Source of the DNA: JBBTCJ01 sp038043285
Lineage (GTDB): Bacteria > Planctomycetota > Phycisphaerae > UBA1845
Assembly: GCA_038043285.1 (NCBI GenBank)
Contig: JBBTCJ010000161.1
Location: forward strand, 1 to 26,223
Length of the DNA stretch: 26,223 bases
Direction: 5' to 3'
The notes under the pieces are model-generated. The model made no database searches. It was given only the letters and a program-made list of their open reading frames with translations, and had not been told where the DNA came from. Made by a program: the position numbers and the translations under genes. Of the stretch, positions 1 through 8,595 are shown in pieces (position 1 is the stretch's first letter; each line of letters opens with the position of its first letter).

Positions 1-375
1 ACCAAACGAAGCCATCTGACAGTGGTGCTTTATGAGCCGCCGAATGCCCACGCCCCAATCCAGGCGGGCTGGGGCGTTTGTTCAGAACCGCGAGTGATAA
101 CCAGCGGTCGGCGCTGGACCGCTCCATACTGTCGCGGTTCGGATCGACGTCCCGCTTCTTTCGAAGAAGTTGGGGACGGGCATGAACCGGGCCGGCAAAG
201 AAAGCGGAAGTGTCTCAGAGGATCTTCGAGAAAGCTGATCTGTGCGGCGAGCGTAAGCAAGTGGTTCCTCGAGCATTCGGGCGAAGACCTGAAAAACCGC
301 TCCCGCACGGTCGCGGCTCTGATCATACAACGGCTTTCAAACAGGTTCCGAAACTTAGGTTGGCATGAGAAACAC
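1..375. other. Intergenic stretch with no supported gene
   Basis: The open frames crossing this stretch on both strands are rich in Arg, Pro and Ser and show no recognisable domain or signal peptide. I see them as chance frames in high-GC DNA. The only structured element is a stem-loop near the left end, listed separately. A gene beginning left of the window could end here unseen. Confidence 0.5.
51..83 (+). terminator. Possible rho-independent terminator
   Basis: CGCCCCA at 51-57 pairs with TGGGGCG at 70-76 across a 12-base loop and is followed by a short T-rich stretch (TTTGTTC). It could end a plus-strand gene lying left of the window. The T-tract is weak, so this is tentative. Confidence 0.3.
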
Positions 376-2547
376 CTACCGGCTGCTCGGTTTCTCGACC
401 GTCGATTCAACGCCGGACGCACCGGTCTGCGGCACGAGACGCGCGGAAATGAACGCTGCAAAGTGATCGGCATCGGTTTCCGGCAGGGCGAAATGCACGG
501 AAGTGACGGCCCCGACGATGGAGGCCAATTCGCTTAACGCCGCGGACGGCTCGATCGGCAGCGGTGGAGGCGGAGGTTCGCGGTCATCCACGAGCACGAC
601 ATCCGCCAGCCTCCCCTCGCGCAGCACGCGAAGGCGTCGCCCGCGCGTCGTCGATTCGCGGCTACAACGGCGAAGGAAGTCCGTCGAGGGATCCATCCAG
701 TCGAGAAGTTGACCGTCCAGTCCGATGATCCGATCGCCGGGAATGAGTTTGCCGGTTGCGGAATCATCGACAAACACGTCGTGGACCACGACGGCCCCAG
801 GCTCGTCCATCTCGCCGGCGACGAAACCGAGATCCTCCGGGGCGGCGGATTCCACCGCGATCGGCTGCGTCCACCAACTCGGATCCAGCAGCGTCCGTTC
901 GCCCGACTGGCGCAACCCCACCCAGTCGTTGATGACGCCGGCCGCCAGCGCTCCCTGGAGGAAGGCGACGCCGTGGTATGCGCCGCGCGACTCGCCCCAG
1001 TCGGGGAGGTCGCGCCCCGCGCCCAACTGTCCGGCCAATCCCGCGTCGGCGTCCAGCAGCCGCTCCAGGTGGCGTCGGGTCAAGGCGAAGATCAGCCACG
1101 GTCCCTGGGCAGCCCACGCCGGTTCGAGATTCCTGAACAAACTGGCCGCCGGAAAACGAGAGTGATCGGCATACCGCGCCAACGGCACGCTAGAGACGGC
1201 CGTGCCCAGGTGTGACGACAACCGAATCGCCGGCGCGTCCTCCCGGGCGACGGGATCGACCACGTGGATCCGCTCCATCAGCGCCTGCGCCAGGCGACCG
1301 GCGAACTCGTTGGCGGCGCGAGCGTCCTGGCAATGAATCAGGACCGCGACCTGCGGCGTTTGCCCGGTTCCACCGATGTCCTGGTCCCAGACCAACAACG
1401 CGTCCGGGCCCAGGTCCGGTCCGGCGTCCGCCCACCCCGAATCCTTCTTCAGCTCTTCGAGGAATCGAGCGTATCGACCTGACAATCCGACGTTTTGCTC
1501 GTTCGCCGCCGAGGCCACCGCGCTTTTGAAGTCCGTCGTTGTTCCGAGCGCGAACAACGTCGTCTGGGGAAGTTGACGAAATCGCCGCAGGGTCTCCTCC
1601 GACAGCGACCGTCTCCGCGATGGTTGTACGAGCCTAGCCCGGGCGGCCAATTCGACGCGACCGTCACGCGCATACATGCCGAGCACCGCGCGGCTCATTG
1701 CGGGCCACCACGCCCCGCCCGCCGAAGGCGTCGTCGCGGCGGGGCCCGCGCGCGAGTCGCCACCGGGTTCATCGTCCGGCGCGCTCCGCACCCCGGCATC
1801 GCTCTTGGCGCGAGCGCGGACCCTGGGCGGCGACGACGACAGATACGCAGTCGCCAGTGGCCCCCCCGGAAGGTAGCGGAACAACTCGGCATACTCGGGC
1901 GTTTCGGCGAGCGATGCCCCGGTGCGGCCGCCCATCAAGCGGAGCGTTTCCCGGTAGAGCGTCCCCGGGCCGGCCCGCCGTGAAAACGCCAGCGCATCGC
2001 CGTTCACACATGCGGCTGTTCCGCTGTCCAGTCGAAACAACCGCGATGCGGCGGACAAACGACCGGTCCGACGATCGTCCTTGGGCACAAAACGATCGAG
2101 ATGGTCTTCGTCGGGCACGCGGACGTACCAGACTCCGTCGGGGAGCGTCGACCATGAGTGCGCCGCCAACCCGAATTCCGTGGACGTCAGGTCGGAGGGG
2201 CGAACCTGGATTCCGTCCGGTCGCATCGCCGCCGCCAGCGACGCGAGGCTCGGCGAAGCGCTCCCCGCCGCGGCTCCTCCGGGCGTGAGCGCCATCAGTT
2301 GCCATGCGTGGGTCTCACGCAGCGCCGCGTCCACCCGATCCAGATCGAACACGGTGATGAAAATCCGCGCGGACGATGGCACGAAGCGCGCGAAGGAGAT
2401 GGGTTGTGGAATACGCCGATCCAGCGGCTGCGGCGCCGCAGGCTGTGCGATGACGGCGCCGGCGAACAGCAATACGACGAGGGCGACGACGCCTGGCCGG
2501 GAACGCGACTTTCGCCCCGCGTTCCGAGTGGCTGCAAACGGATTCAC
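376..2547 (-). CDS. Secreted protein with C-terminal PDZ-like domain
   Basis: The 723-aa product has an N-terminal signal peptide: basic residues, a hydrophobic run around residues 20-34, then an Ala-rich cleavage region. It should act outside the cytoplasm. The long middle part is unrecognised. Around residues 570-650 a PDZ-like fold is suggested by a stretch containing 'LIPGDRIIGLDG', the usual ligand-groove context of PDZ domains, followed by a proline run. The start is GTG at 2547. It is the only start that keeps the signal peptide, and it lies 17 bases after the stop of the anti-sigma gene. Together with the two upstream genes this forms a sigma / anti-sigma / exported protein unit, so the protein may be a target or a sensor of that pathway. 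No protease catalytic triad was recognised, so I do not call it an HtrA/DegP protease. Confidence 0.6.
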   Translation of the reverse strand: MNPFAATRNAGRKSRSRPGVVALVVLLFAGAVIAQPAAPQPLDRRIPQPISFARFVPSSARIFITVFDLDRVDAALRETHAWQLMALTPGGAAAGSASPSLASLAAAMRPDGIQVRPSDLTSTEFGLAAHSWSTLPDGVWYVRVPDEDHLDRFVPKDDRRTGRLSAASRLFRLDSGTAACVNGDALAFSRRAGPGTLYRETLRLMGGRTGASLAETPEYAELFRYLPGGPLATAYLSSSPPRVRARAKSDAGVRSAPDDEPGGDSRAGPAATTPSAGGAWWPAMSRAVLGMYARDGRVELAARARLVQPSRRRSLSEETLRRFRQLPQTTLFALGTTTDFKSAVASAANEQNVGLSGRYARFLEELKKDSGWADAGPDLGPDALLVWDQDIGGTGQTPQVAVLIHCQDARAANEFAGRLAQALMERIHVVDPVAREDAPAIRLSSHLGTAVSSVPLARYADHSRFPAASLFRNLEPAWAAQGPWLIFALTRRHLERLLDADAGLAGQLGAGRDLPDWGESRGAYHGVAFLQGALAAGVINDWVGLRQSGERTLLDPSWWTQPIAVESAAPEDLGFVAGEMDEPGAVVVHDVFVDDSATGKLIPGDRIIGLDGQLLDWMDPSTDFLRRCSRESTTRGRRLRVLREGRLADVVLVDDREPPPPPLPIEPSAALSELASIVGAVTSVHFALPETDADHFAAFISARLVPQTGASGVESTVEKPSSR

Positions 2548-2564
2548 GTGTTCGATGGGAAAGC

Positions 2565-3299
2565 TCAGCGCTCCCCGCTCTCGTCGGGAGGGTCTTCCGG
2601 AGATGCTTCCGGCAAGGAGTCCTCAAGGCTATCGTCGAACGATGCGTCGGATTCGCCGGCCGGATCCTCGGTCGCCTCCGGTTCGACGCCTGAGTCGTCT
2701 CGAACGTCGAGGGTCGCACTGTCGTCAGACGCGGGCGAGCGCTCCAGCGCATTCAGCATTTGCTGCATCGATAGATCGAACATCCCCTGGAGGGAGGCGC
2801 CGCTCCGGCGCTTCAGCTCGACGTCGTCTTCAGCCCACTTGAGGTAGTCGCGGATTGCCCCGTTGGTCTGATCCGCGGTGATGGCGTGGCCTGTCGGCGC
2901 GACGATCAACGGAGCCCGAATGGCCGCCTCTCGGCTCGCCTCTTTGTGCCCCGCGACCTTCGAGGGCCGGGTGCGGTCGAAGGCGCCCAAGAAAGCCAGA
3001 GCAATCACGGCCGCGGCGGCGATGGGGCCTCCGACGTACAGCAAGCGACGCAATCGAGCGATGGGGCGGCGACCGGGTTCGTCCATGCAGGCCAGGAGGC
3101 GATCGGTGAAGGCCGGGGAAAGTTCCCTGGGTTCACGATCAGAATGAAGAATGTGCCCGGTGACCTCCAGAAGCGCCAACTCCTGCCGGCAGCTTGGGCA
3201 GCGAAGCCGATGCGCACCCAACTCAGCTTCCAGGGTGGGCGAAAGCTCTCGGTCGACGTAGGCGTCAAAGAGTTGTCGGGCCTGTTCGCAACGCATCAT
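2565..3299 (-). CDS. Anti-sigma factor, zf-HC2 type, single-pass membrane
   Basis: The predicted protein is 244 aa. Its N-terminus carries the zinc-binding anti-sigma signature: Cys4, then His30-x3-Cys34-x2-Cys37, typical of ZAS/zf-HC2 anti-sigma factors that hold an ECF sigma factor inactive. One transmembrane segment lies at about residues 88-107. Beyond it is a long C-terminal region ending in an acidic Ser/Asp/Glu/Pro-rich tail. The gene follows the ECF sigma gene by about 60 bases on the same strand, the usual arrangement for a cognate pair. I chose the ATG at 3299, with another ATG directly after it at 3296, because the zinc motif begins there. A TTG at 3377 would overlap the sigma gene and add residues with no match to the family. 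Confidence 0.8.
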   Translation of the reverse strand: MMRCEQARQLFDAYVDRELSPTLEAELGAHRLRCPSCRQELALLEVTGHILHSDREPRELSPAFTDRLLACMDEPGRRPIARLRRLLYVGGPIAAAAVIALAFLGAFDRTRPSKVAGHKEASREAAIRAPLIVAPTGHAITADQTNGAIRDYLKWAEDDVELKRRSGASLQGMFDLSMQQMLNALERSPASDDSATLDVRDDSGVEPEATEDPAGESDASFDDSLEDSLPEASPEDPPDESGER

Positions 3300-3357
3300 A
3301 CAACCATCGGAGAACGTCCGTCCCGCGATCATCGCGAGCGCGACGTTCCGCACCCTT

Positions 3358-3969
3358 TTACCCGGCACGTTCCGCAAGGTTGCGGATCGCGCTCCAATCC
3401 CGGTCCGCCAGCGGCGCCAAAAGCTCTCGGAGCCTCGCCCGCGCTCGGTGCAGGTGGCTTTTCACCGTGGCGGGAGGAAGCTGCAGGATCCGCGCGATTT
3501 CCTGGCAGCCGAAGTCCTGTCGATAAAACAGCAGCACTGTCGCCCGCTGCGACGGGGTCAGCTCGTCGACCGCGGACCAGATGGCGTCGCGGATTCGCCC
3601 GGTTTCTTCGGTGACGATGAAAGCCGGGTCACTCGAATCGGGCCCCGGCGGCGCCTGGTCCACCTCGCTGCCGACCGGTTTTTTCCGTCGGAGCTGGTTC
3701 AAACAGACTCGATACCCGATGGTGAACAACCAGGTGCTAAAACGATATTCACTCAGGAAAGTGTCCAGCGAGGCGAAGGCTTTGAGGAAAGCCTCCTGGC
3801 AGATGTCCTCGGCGTCGTGATGGTCGCGGACCATCCGCCAGATGAAGGCGAAGAGCCGGTCCTTGTGCTGGTCGACCAGCGCACGAAGGGCGACAGAATC
3901 TCCCTTTCGCGCCTGCTCGACGAGTTCGCGTTCCCGCTGATGGTCGGCGGATGACGTCTGGGAAGCCAT
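3358..3969 (-). CDS. ECF (RpoE-like) RNA polymerase sigma factor
   Basis: The 203-aa length is normal for ECF sigma factors. Region 2 covers about residues 25-95, with a 'DAEDICQEAF' block at 52-61 and an 'FSTWLFTIGYRVCLNQLRR' block at 77-95 for -10 recognition and DNA melting. Region 4 covers about 130-185, with a helix-turn-helix around 153-176 for -35 binding. Start choice is firm: the ATG at 3969 is preceded by a strong AGGAGGAGG ribosome site. The next gene is its likely anti-sigma factor, so activity is probably controlled by sequestration at the membrane. ECF genes often autoregulate, but I did not find a clear ECF-type promoter upstream. Confidence 0.93.
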   Translation of the reverse strand: MASQTSSADHQRERELVEQARKGDSVALRALVDQHKDRLFAFIWRMVRDHHDAEDICQEAFLKAFASLDTFLSEYRFSTWLFTIGYRVCLNQLRRKKPVGSEVDQAPPGPDSSDPAFIVTEETGRIRDAIWSAVDELTPSQRATVLLFYRQDFGCQEIARILQLPPATVKSHLHRARARLRELLAPLADRDWSAIRNLAERAG

Positions 3970-4053
3970 CGCAACCTACCTCCTCCTACCCATTATAGAG
4001 AGATCGACCGCTTCCGTTTGCGGCACGGCCCCCCAAGGGTAGAATCGAAACCA

Positions 4054-4088
4054 ATTATAGGGCATTTTAGCGCCTCGATAAATTATCG
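4054..4088 (-). promoter_or_regulatory. Candidate promoter and palindrome between sigma gene and smpB
   Basis: On the minus strand a perfect TATAAT (4054-4059) has a weak -35-like TTTATC 17 bases upstream (4077-4082), pointing towards the sigma gene. The -35 overlaps a perfect 6-1-6 palindrome, CGATAA-A-TTATCG, at 4076-4088. The region is markedly AT-rich compared with its surroundings, as expected for a divergent promoter region. A second TATAAT at 3992-3997 lies too close to the ribosome site to be useful for this gene. Confidence 0.35.
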
Positions 4089-4114
4089 TGTAAGTTATTG
4101 CCTGCACTTGAGTT

Positions 4115-4594
4115 ATGTCCAAATCACAGGCCCAGGACAGCATCGTTTGCCGCAACCGCAAGGCCGGATTTCGTTACGAAATCCTGGAAAAGCTTGAGTG
4201 CGGCATCGCCTTGCAGGGGTCGGAAGTCAAAAGCCTCCGCGAGCGGCAGGCGTCGATCGAGGAGGCCTACGCCCGCATCGACGGCGGCGAGGTCTGGCTC
4301 ATCGGCGCCCACATCGCTCCCTACCCCCATGCCCGGACCAACCCGCACGACCCGTACCGTCGCCGCAAACTGCTCGCCCAACGGCAGGAGATTCGCCGGC
4401 TCGCCCCCCAGCTCGACCTGAAGGGGTTCACGCTTGTTCCCTTGGCCATCTACTTCAACAGTCGCGGCATGGCCAAAGTGTCACTGGGTCTGGCACGCGG
4501 CAAGAACGTCGGCGACAAGCGGGAGTCACTCAAGGAGCGGGAGCACGCCCGCGAGATGGACCGCGCGATGCGGCGGGGAAAGGGAAGTCGTTAA
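4115..4594 (+). CDS. smpB: SsrA-binding protein SmpB
   Basis: SmpB binds tmRNA and delivers it to stalled ribosomes for trans-translation. The 159-aa length is standard. Family landmarks are present in order: an early 'GIALQGSEVKSLR' block at about 30-42, an 'HDPYRRRKLL' block in the middle, and 'YFNSRGMAKVSLGLARGK' followed by a Lys/Arg/Glu-rich tail ('KRESLKERE') that occupies the decoding centre. The ATG at 4115 lies just downstream of the AT-rich region shared with the divergent sigma gene. The tmRNA gene (ssrA) was not seen in this window. An MFS gene follows after 3 bases. Confidence 0.97.
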   Translation: MSKSQAQDSIVCRNRKAGFRYEILEKLECGIALQGSEVKSLRERQASIEEAYARIDGGEVWLIGAHIAPYPHARTNPHDPYRRRKLLAQRQEIRRLAPQLDLKGFTLVPLAIYFNSRGMAKVSLGLARGKNVGDKRESLKEREHAREMDRAMRRGKGSR

Positions 4595-4597
4595 CGC

Positions 4598-6058
4598 ATG
4601 TCCGAGTCTTCCGCGATGAGTTCGAGTCGTCACGGCGGGTTTTTCCAAGCGTTCAGCGACTTGCAGCGGCTGCCGCGGGCGTTCTGGTACGTCGTCGGCG
4701 CGTTCACCGTCGACGCCATCGCCTATTTCGGCACGCTGACGCTGATGACCGTCTATCTGACCAACGACTTCGGTTGGACAGACTCAGAGGCAAGCATCAC
4801 GGTGTCGTTCTTTACCATGTCGGTGACGCTGTTCATGCTCGGCGCGGGGAGCTACGCCGAGTCGTTCGGACTTAAGCGCGCCATCGTGTTCGCCTTGTTG
4901 CTGGGGGTGATGGGGCGGATCGCCTACGCCTGGGCGGTCGGACTGGACGCCGGGCCGATCGCGGCGGCGGCGGTCATTCTCGGTTCGCTGGTGGTGGTCG
5001 CGTTGTGCGAGGCGATCCTTCAGCCGGTGTGTTACTCGGGCGTCAAACAGTACACCGACGAGCGCACGTCGGCCATGGGGTACGGTCTGATCTACGCGCT
5101 GATGAACTTCTGCATGGTGATCGCCGGGGGCATGTCGTCGTGGATTCGACCCGGCGTGGAGAGGATTCGCAACAGCGGGTCGGACGGCAGCATTGGGGAT
5201 CAACTGCTTGAGCCGCTTGCCCGTCGATGCGGGAGCGGCGTGCAGGCGATGAACTGGGTGATGATGGGGGTTACGGCCCTTACTCTCGTGGGCTTTGCAG
5301 TGTTGATGACCCGCCGGGCGGAAGCGGCCAAGGTCCGTCCCGATTCGGCGCAGGAAATCCGCAAGGCCAACAAAGCTCCGATCAAGGACCGCCTGTATGC
5401 CTACTTCGCCGAGGGACCGTTCACCAACTCACGGTTTCTGTTCTTTATCTTCATGCTTCTTCCGGTGCGGACGCTGTTCGCCCACCAATGGTTGACCATG
5501 CCGCAGTACATTCTGCGGGCCTACTCGCAGGACGTCGGCGACCGCATGGAGTGGCTGATCCTCTGGATCAACCCGCTGATCATTTTCGTCGGGGTTCCGA
5601 TCGCGACGGCGCTGACGCGGCAGGTACACGTGTATCGCATGATGATCCTCGGCGCGTTGGTGTCGGCCGTCCCGACCTACCTGCTATGCGTCGAGGCGAA
5701 CGTGTGGTTGCTGATCGCGTATTTCGCAATCTTCTCGGTGGGCGAGGCGATGTGGTCGGCGAGGTTCCTGGAGTATGCGTCCGAACTTGCACCCGAAGGG
5801 CGGATCGCGCAGTACATGGGACTGGCGAGCGTCCCGTGGCTGCTGGCTAAGGGGACCACGGGGTTGTATTCCGGCTGGATGCTTTCGAGGTTTTGTCCCG
5901 AGGGTACGCCGCGGGAAATGCTCCGGACAGGCATGATGTGGTTGATCTACGGCTGTATCGCGATGGCCTCGCCGATCGGTTTGTGGCTTGCGCGGAAGTG
6001 GGTGATGGCGGGGATGGCGACGAAGTCGGGCGGCACATCCAGCGGTACTCGGTCGTGA
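4598..6058 (+). CDS. Major facilitator superfamily transporter
   Basis: The 486-aa protein has about 12 hydrophobic segments, consistent with the MFS fold. The first helix follows a short soluble N-terminus at about residue 30, and a longer cytoplasmic segment between the halves contains 'KAPIKDRLYAYFAEGPFTNSRF'. A soluble insert of about 30 residues after the first half of the helices contains 'NSGSDGSIGDQLLEPL'. The start ATG at 4598 follows the smpB stop by 3 bases, so the two are likely co-transcribed although functionally unrelated. The substrate is unknown. I see no clear NarK-type nitrate signature, so linking it to the nearby operon would be speculation. Confidence 0.85.
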   Translation: MSESSAMSSSRHGGFFQAFSDLQRLPRAFWYVVGAFTVDAIAYFGTLTLMTVYLTNDFGWTDSEASITVSFFTMSVTLFMLGAGSYAESFGLKRAIVFALLLGVMGRIAYAWAVGLDAGPIAAAAVILGSLVVVALCEAILQPVCYSGVKQYTDERTSAMGYGLIYALMNFCMVIAGGMSSWIRPGVERIRNSGSDGSIGDQLLEPLARRCGSGVQAMNWVMMGVTALTLVGFAVLMTRRAEAAKVRPDSAQEIRKANKAPIKDRLYAYFAEGPFTNSRFLFFIFMLLPVRTLFAHQWLTMPQYILRAYSQDVGDRMEWLILWINPLIIFVGVPIATALTRQVHVYRMMILGALVSAVPTYLLCVEANVWLLIAYFAIFSVGEAMWSARFLEYASELAPEGRIAQYMGLASVPWLLAKGTTGLYSGWMLSRFCPEGTPREMLRTGMMWLIYGCIAMASPIGLWLARKWVMAGMATKSGGTSSGTRS

Positions 6059-6074
6059 ACGTCGTGGCAAAGTT

Positions 6075-6100
6075 TCGTAGGGCGGGCTTGGCCCGCCGGG
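6075..6100. repeat. GC-rich hairpin, planctomycete REP-like element
   Basis: GGCGGGC (6081-6087) and GCCCGCC (6091-6097) form a perfect 7-bp stem with a 3-base TTG loop, about 20 bases after the MFS stop. There is no T-tract on either strand. It reads as 'GTAGGGCGGGC' plus its complement, a form I associate with dispersed repeats in planctomycete genomes. It may act as a weak terminator. Only one copy is present in this window. Confidence 0.4.
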
Positions 6101-6229
6101 GTTGCGATGACGACCGATGGTTGTTGGTCGCGTGACCCTCCGTTGCGTTTCTTGACGAATCCATCGCTTGTCTCTTGAATACCTGTCGCGGCGGGTGCGA
6201 CGAGTCCGAAGGCGGCGAAGAGAGCGACG

Positions 6230-6811
6230 ATGTCGATGGTCCAGCAGTGGGAAGTTCAGACGCCGAGCGGACATTGCGCCGCCACCGGCCGCAAGCTCGA
6301 GGAGGGCGAGGAGTTTTACTCGGTGCTCTTCGAGGAGGGTGAGACTTTCCGCCGCGTCGATGTCAGCAAGGACGCCTGGAGCAGCCAGCCGGAAGGCGCC
6401 TTCTGCAGCTTCAAAAGCCGCGTTCCCGTCAGACAAAAAAAGCGGCGGTTGTTGGTCGACAACGAGGTGCTGGTCAATTTTTTCCAACGCCTGGCGGGCC
6501 AGACCGAACCGGCCCGGATCCGCTTCCGCTTCGTCCTCGCGTTGATCCTGATGCGTAAACGCATTCTCCGGTACGACGGCGCGGTCAAGGACGAGTCCGG
6601 CGAGCAGTGGCGGATGATCCTTTCCGCCGATCAATCAGTGCACGGCGTGACCAACCCCAGACTGACCGACGATCAGATCGAATCGGTCAGCCGGCATTTG
6701 GGGGCGATCCTGCACGCCGACGCCGGCGGATGGGCACAGACCGACGATCCCTTCGCCGACGAATCCGGCGAAGGCAGCGACTCGCAGGCCGCCGGCGATC
6801 GCGATGCATAG
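6230..6811 (+). CDS. Conserved hypothetical protein
   Basis: The 193-aa protein is probably cytoplasmic, with no signal peptide or clear membrane span. The N-terminal part has a spaced Cys/His pattern, 'SGHCAATGRKLEEGEEFYSVL' then 'FCSFKSRVP'. It recalls uncharacterised planctomycete proteins whose first 60 residues form a small Cys-containing domain, but I do not recognise a named family. The C-terminal 40 residues are acidic and Gly/Ser-rich. ATG at 6230 is used; ATG at 6236 is an alternative. The frame overlaps the next gene by 8 bases, suggesting translational coupling with the lipoprotein. Confidence 0.7.
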   Translation: MSMVQQWEVQTPSGHCAATGRKLEEGEEFYSVLFEEGETFRRVDVSKDAWSSQPEGAFCSFKSRVPVRQKKRRLLVDNEVLVNFFQRLAGQTEPARIRFRFVLALILMRKRILRYDGAVKDESGEQWRMILSADQSVHGVTNPRLTDDQIESVSRHLGAILHADAGGWAQTDDPFADESGEGSDSQAAGDRDA

Positions 6812-7781
6812 AGCACCCAAGGGTACCGCCGTCCGGGGGATCGCGCTTCGCAGCGTGCTCTGGGTGCAGCGCGCTGAGCATTTCACGGTTCTTGCGGCCT
6901 CGGCTGTGCTCGTTCTCACCGCGTGCGGCTGCATGAAACCGCAAGCGCCGGTGCGCCTCGATCCCTTGCCGCTTCGCGATGCCGCGGCGGTTGTCAACGC
7001 CAACACGGCGCGCATCGAGGGCACGCTCCGCGCCTCGGGCAACGTTGACGGCTACGTCACCGACGCCAACGGACTCAAACGCCACTTCGACGTTGACGGC
7101 GTTCTCTTTTACCTCCGCCCCCGGTACCTCCGCTTGGACCTCAAGAAATTCGGCGAACGGCAGCTGCTGCTCGGCTCCAACGTCGAACTCTATTGGGTCT
7201 ACGACAAGCAAAACGACGAGTACCACTGCGGCCGGCATGGCCTGGACGACGGCGAAGCCGCGGCCTTCCCCATTCGCGCCGATCAGGTGCTCGATGCCCT
7301 GGGCCTATCGTGGATTGGAGACCGCGCCGCCGACCCCGGCGACGGAGCCGGTGCGGAGGATGTCCCGGAAGATGCGGCCGGTCGACACCGTGCGGGGAGA
7401 AACTACGTCCAACGCGTCCTTGAGGACCATCAGGAACTTCTGTTCCTCGCCCGTGACGAGGAGGGATGGAGCTTCATCGAAAAGGAATACTGGCTTGACC
7501 GCTTCGCACCGCGATTGATCCGCCGCGTCATCTTCCGCGATGCGGACGGCGTGGTGGAGATGGAGTCGCTTCTGAACGACTACCGCCCGATGTCGCCTTC
7601 CGGGCCCTTCCTGCCCACGAGCATGACGGCTTCTTGGCCCGAAAAGGGCGCGACCATGCGTTTCCGCATCGGCAAGTGGGAGTCGCACCTCGAAGTCACC
7701 CCTGATGGCCCACAGTTCGCACCTCCGCCGCAGTGCGACGCCCCGGGTTTCCCTGGCGCGACGAGCAGCCGACCGGGATGA
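6804..7781 (+). CDS. Predicted lipoprotein, LolA/LolB-like
   Basis: The 325-aa product has a hydrophobic N-terminal segment ending in a lipobox L-T-A-C, with Cys41 as the likely lipidated residue, so it should be membrane-anchored on the outer side. The rest is beta-rich: 'ARIEGTLRASGNV', 'GVLFYLRPRYLRLDLKKFGERQLLLGSN' and 'VELYWVYDKQNDEYHCG'. This resembles outer-membrane lipoprotein carrier-like folds. The likeness is at the level of pattern only. The signal region is long for a lipoprotein, so a start downstream of 6804 is possible. It overlaps the previous gene by 8 bases and converges on the redox operon, with only 22 bases between the stops and no clear terminator there. Confidence 0.65.
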   Translation: MHRAPKGTAVRGIALRSVLWVQRAEHFTVLAASAVLVLTACGCMKPQAPVRLDPLPLRDAAAVVNANTARIEGTLRASGNVDGYVTDANGLKRHFDVDGVLFYLRPRYLRLDLKKFGERQLLLGSNVELYWVYDKQNDEYHCGRHGLDDGEAAAFPIRADQVLDALGLSWIGDRAADPGDGAGAEDVPEDAAGRHRAGRNYVQRVLEDHQELLFLARDEEGWSFIEKEYWLDRFAPRLIRRVIFRDADGVVEMESLLNDYRPMSPSGPFLPTSMTASWPEKGATMRFRIGKWESHLEVTPDGPQFAPPPQCDAPGFPGATSSRPG

Positions 7782-7803
7782 ACGGTGCTTGCGGCGCGCC
7801 TGT

Positions 7804-8595
7804 TTAGCGCCCAAGGTGTGCAGAGGCCGCACAGGCGAGGGCGTCCTCGGTCCGCTGGTGATCTCCTTGCTCCCCGTCCTTCAACAACGCTGCCGGATCC
7901 GTCGCCCAGGCCATAAGCTGCGCGTGCGTCAGTCCGTCAGCGTCCCACAGGCTATCGAACGCGATTCGCGGCGGACTTATGCCATTGCGCGCGAAAGCCT
8001 TGGAGAAAGACCGCCAGAGTCCGACGGCTTCATCGGGGAGTTTTCCCGAACGATTGAGTCGGCCTTCCACGTAAACATCCCACAGCACCGCGTATCGATC
8101 GCGGATAAGATTCTGCTTTACCACCGACGCGGAGGGCAACTTTCGTTCATAGGCGAATCGCTGGTCCACCATGTCCTCGACGTGCTGTAGTTGTCGGTAC
8201 ATCCAGGGCGTCAACCGCTGTGGAGCCAACAACGACTCCGGACAAAGGGCAAGAATCAGAACCCGCTCGCCGCCGCCTTCGGGGTCATCGGACTGTTTGG
8301 TGTACAAATCGACGCTCTGGGCGCGGCTGCGCTCCGCCTCGCGGACGATGCAGTGGTTCAATTGCGTCGCCGCCAGAGGAAACTCCCGAATGTAGGAGGG
8401 AACAAGGTGGTCAAGGCCGAATCGTTGGAAGAGGGCGGCATAGGCGTCGCGGAAAGCCCGCTGCCGCGTCTCGGGGTCATTGATCCTGTAGAGCGGGTCC
8501 AGAACCTCATGGAGGACGCATTCACGTTCCGGATTCCGTTGTGCAACGAGGAAGGTTGCTTGTTCGACAAGATGGGGATCGTATTCGAACCGCAT
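7804..8595 (-). CDS. Unrecognised protein, last gene of the NXR-like operon
   Basis: I do not recognise this 263-aa protein. It has no signal peptide or transmembrane segment, looks mostly helical, and begins 'MRFEYDPHLVEQATFLVAQR'. A 'GGERVLILALCPESLLAPQR' stretch lies near the middle. The ATG at 8595 shares one base with the stop of the TorD-like gene (TGATG), which is strong evidence for translational coupling and for this start. Its place directly after a dedicated chaperone suggests a cytoplasmic role in maturation, cofactor insertion or quality control of the enzyme. That role is inferred from position only. Confidence 0.75.
   Translation of the reverse strand: MRFEYDPHLVEQATFLVAQRNPERECVLHEVLDPLYRINDPETRQRAFRDAYAALFQRFGLDHLVPSYIREFPLAATQLNHCIVREAERSRAQSVDLYTKQSDDPEGGGERVLILALCPESLLAPQRLTPWMYRQLQHVEDMVDQRFAYERKLPSASVVKQNLIRDRYAVLWDVYVEGRLNRSGKLPDEAVGLWRSFSKAFARNGISPPRIAFDSLWDADGLTHAQLMAWATDPAALLKDGEQGDHQRTEDALACAASAHLGR

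Noticed and set aside
22..537. 171-aa plus-strand open frame at the left edge
   Set aside because: No domain, signal or ribosome site; overlaps the end of the PDZ-like gene.
4598..6058. MFS protein as a NarK-type nitrate/nitrite transporter
   Set aside because: I could not see the NarK/NNP signature motifs, and it is on the opposite strand in another operon.
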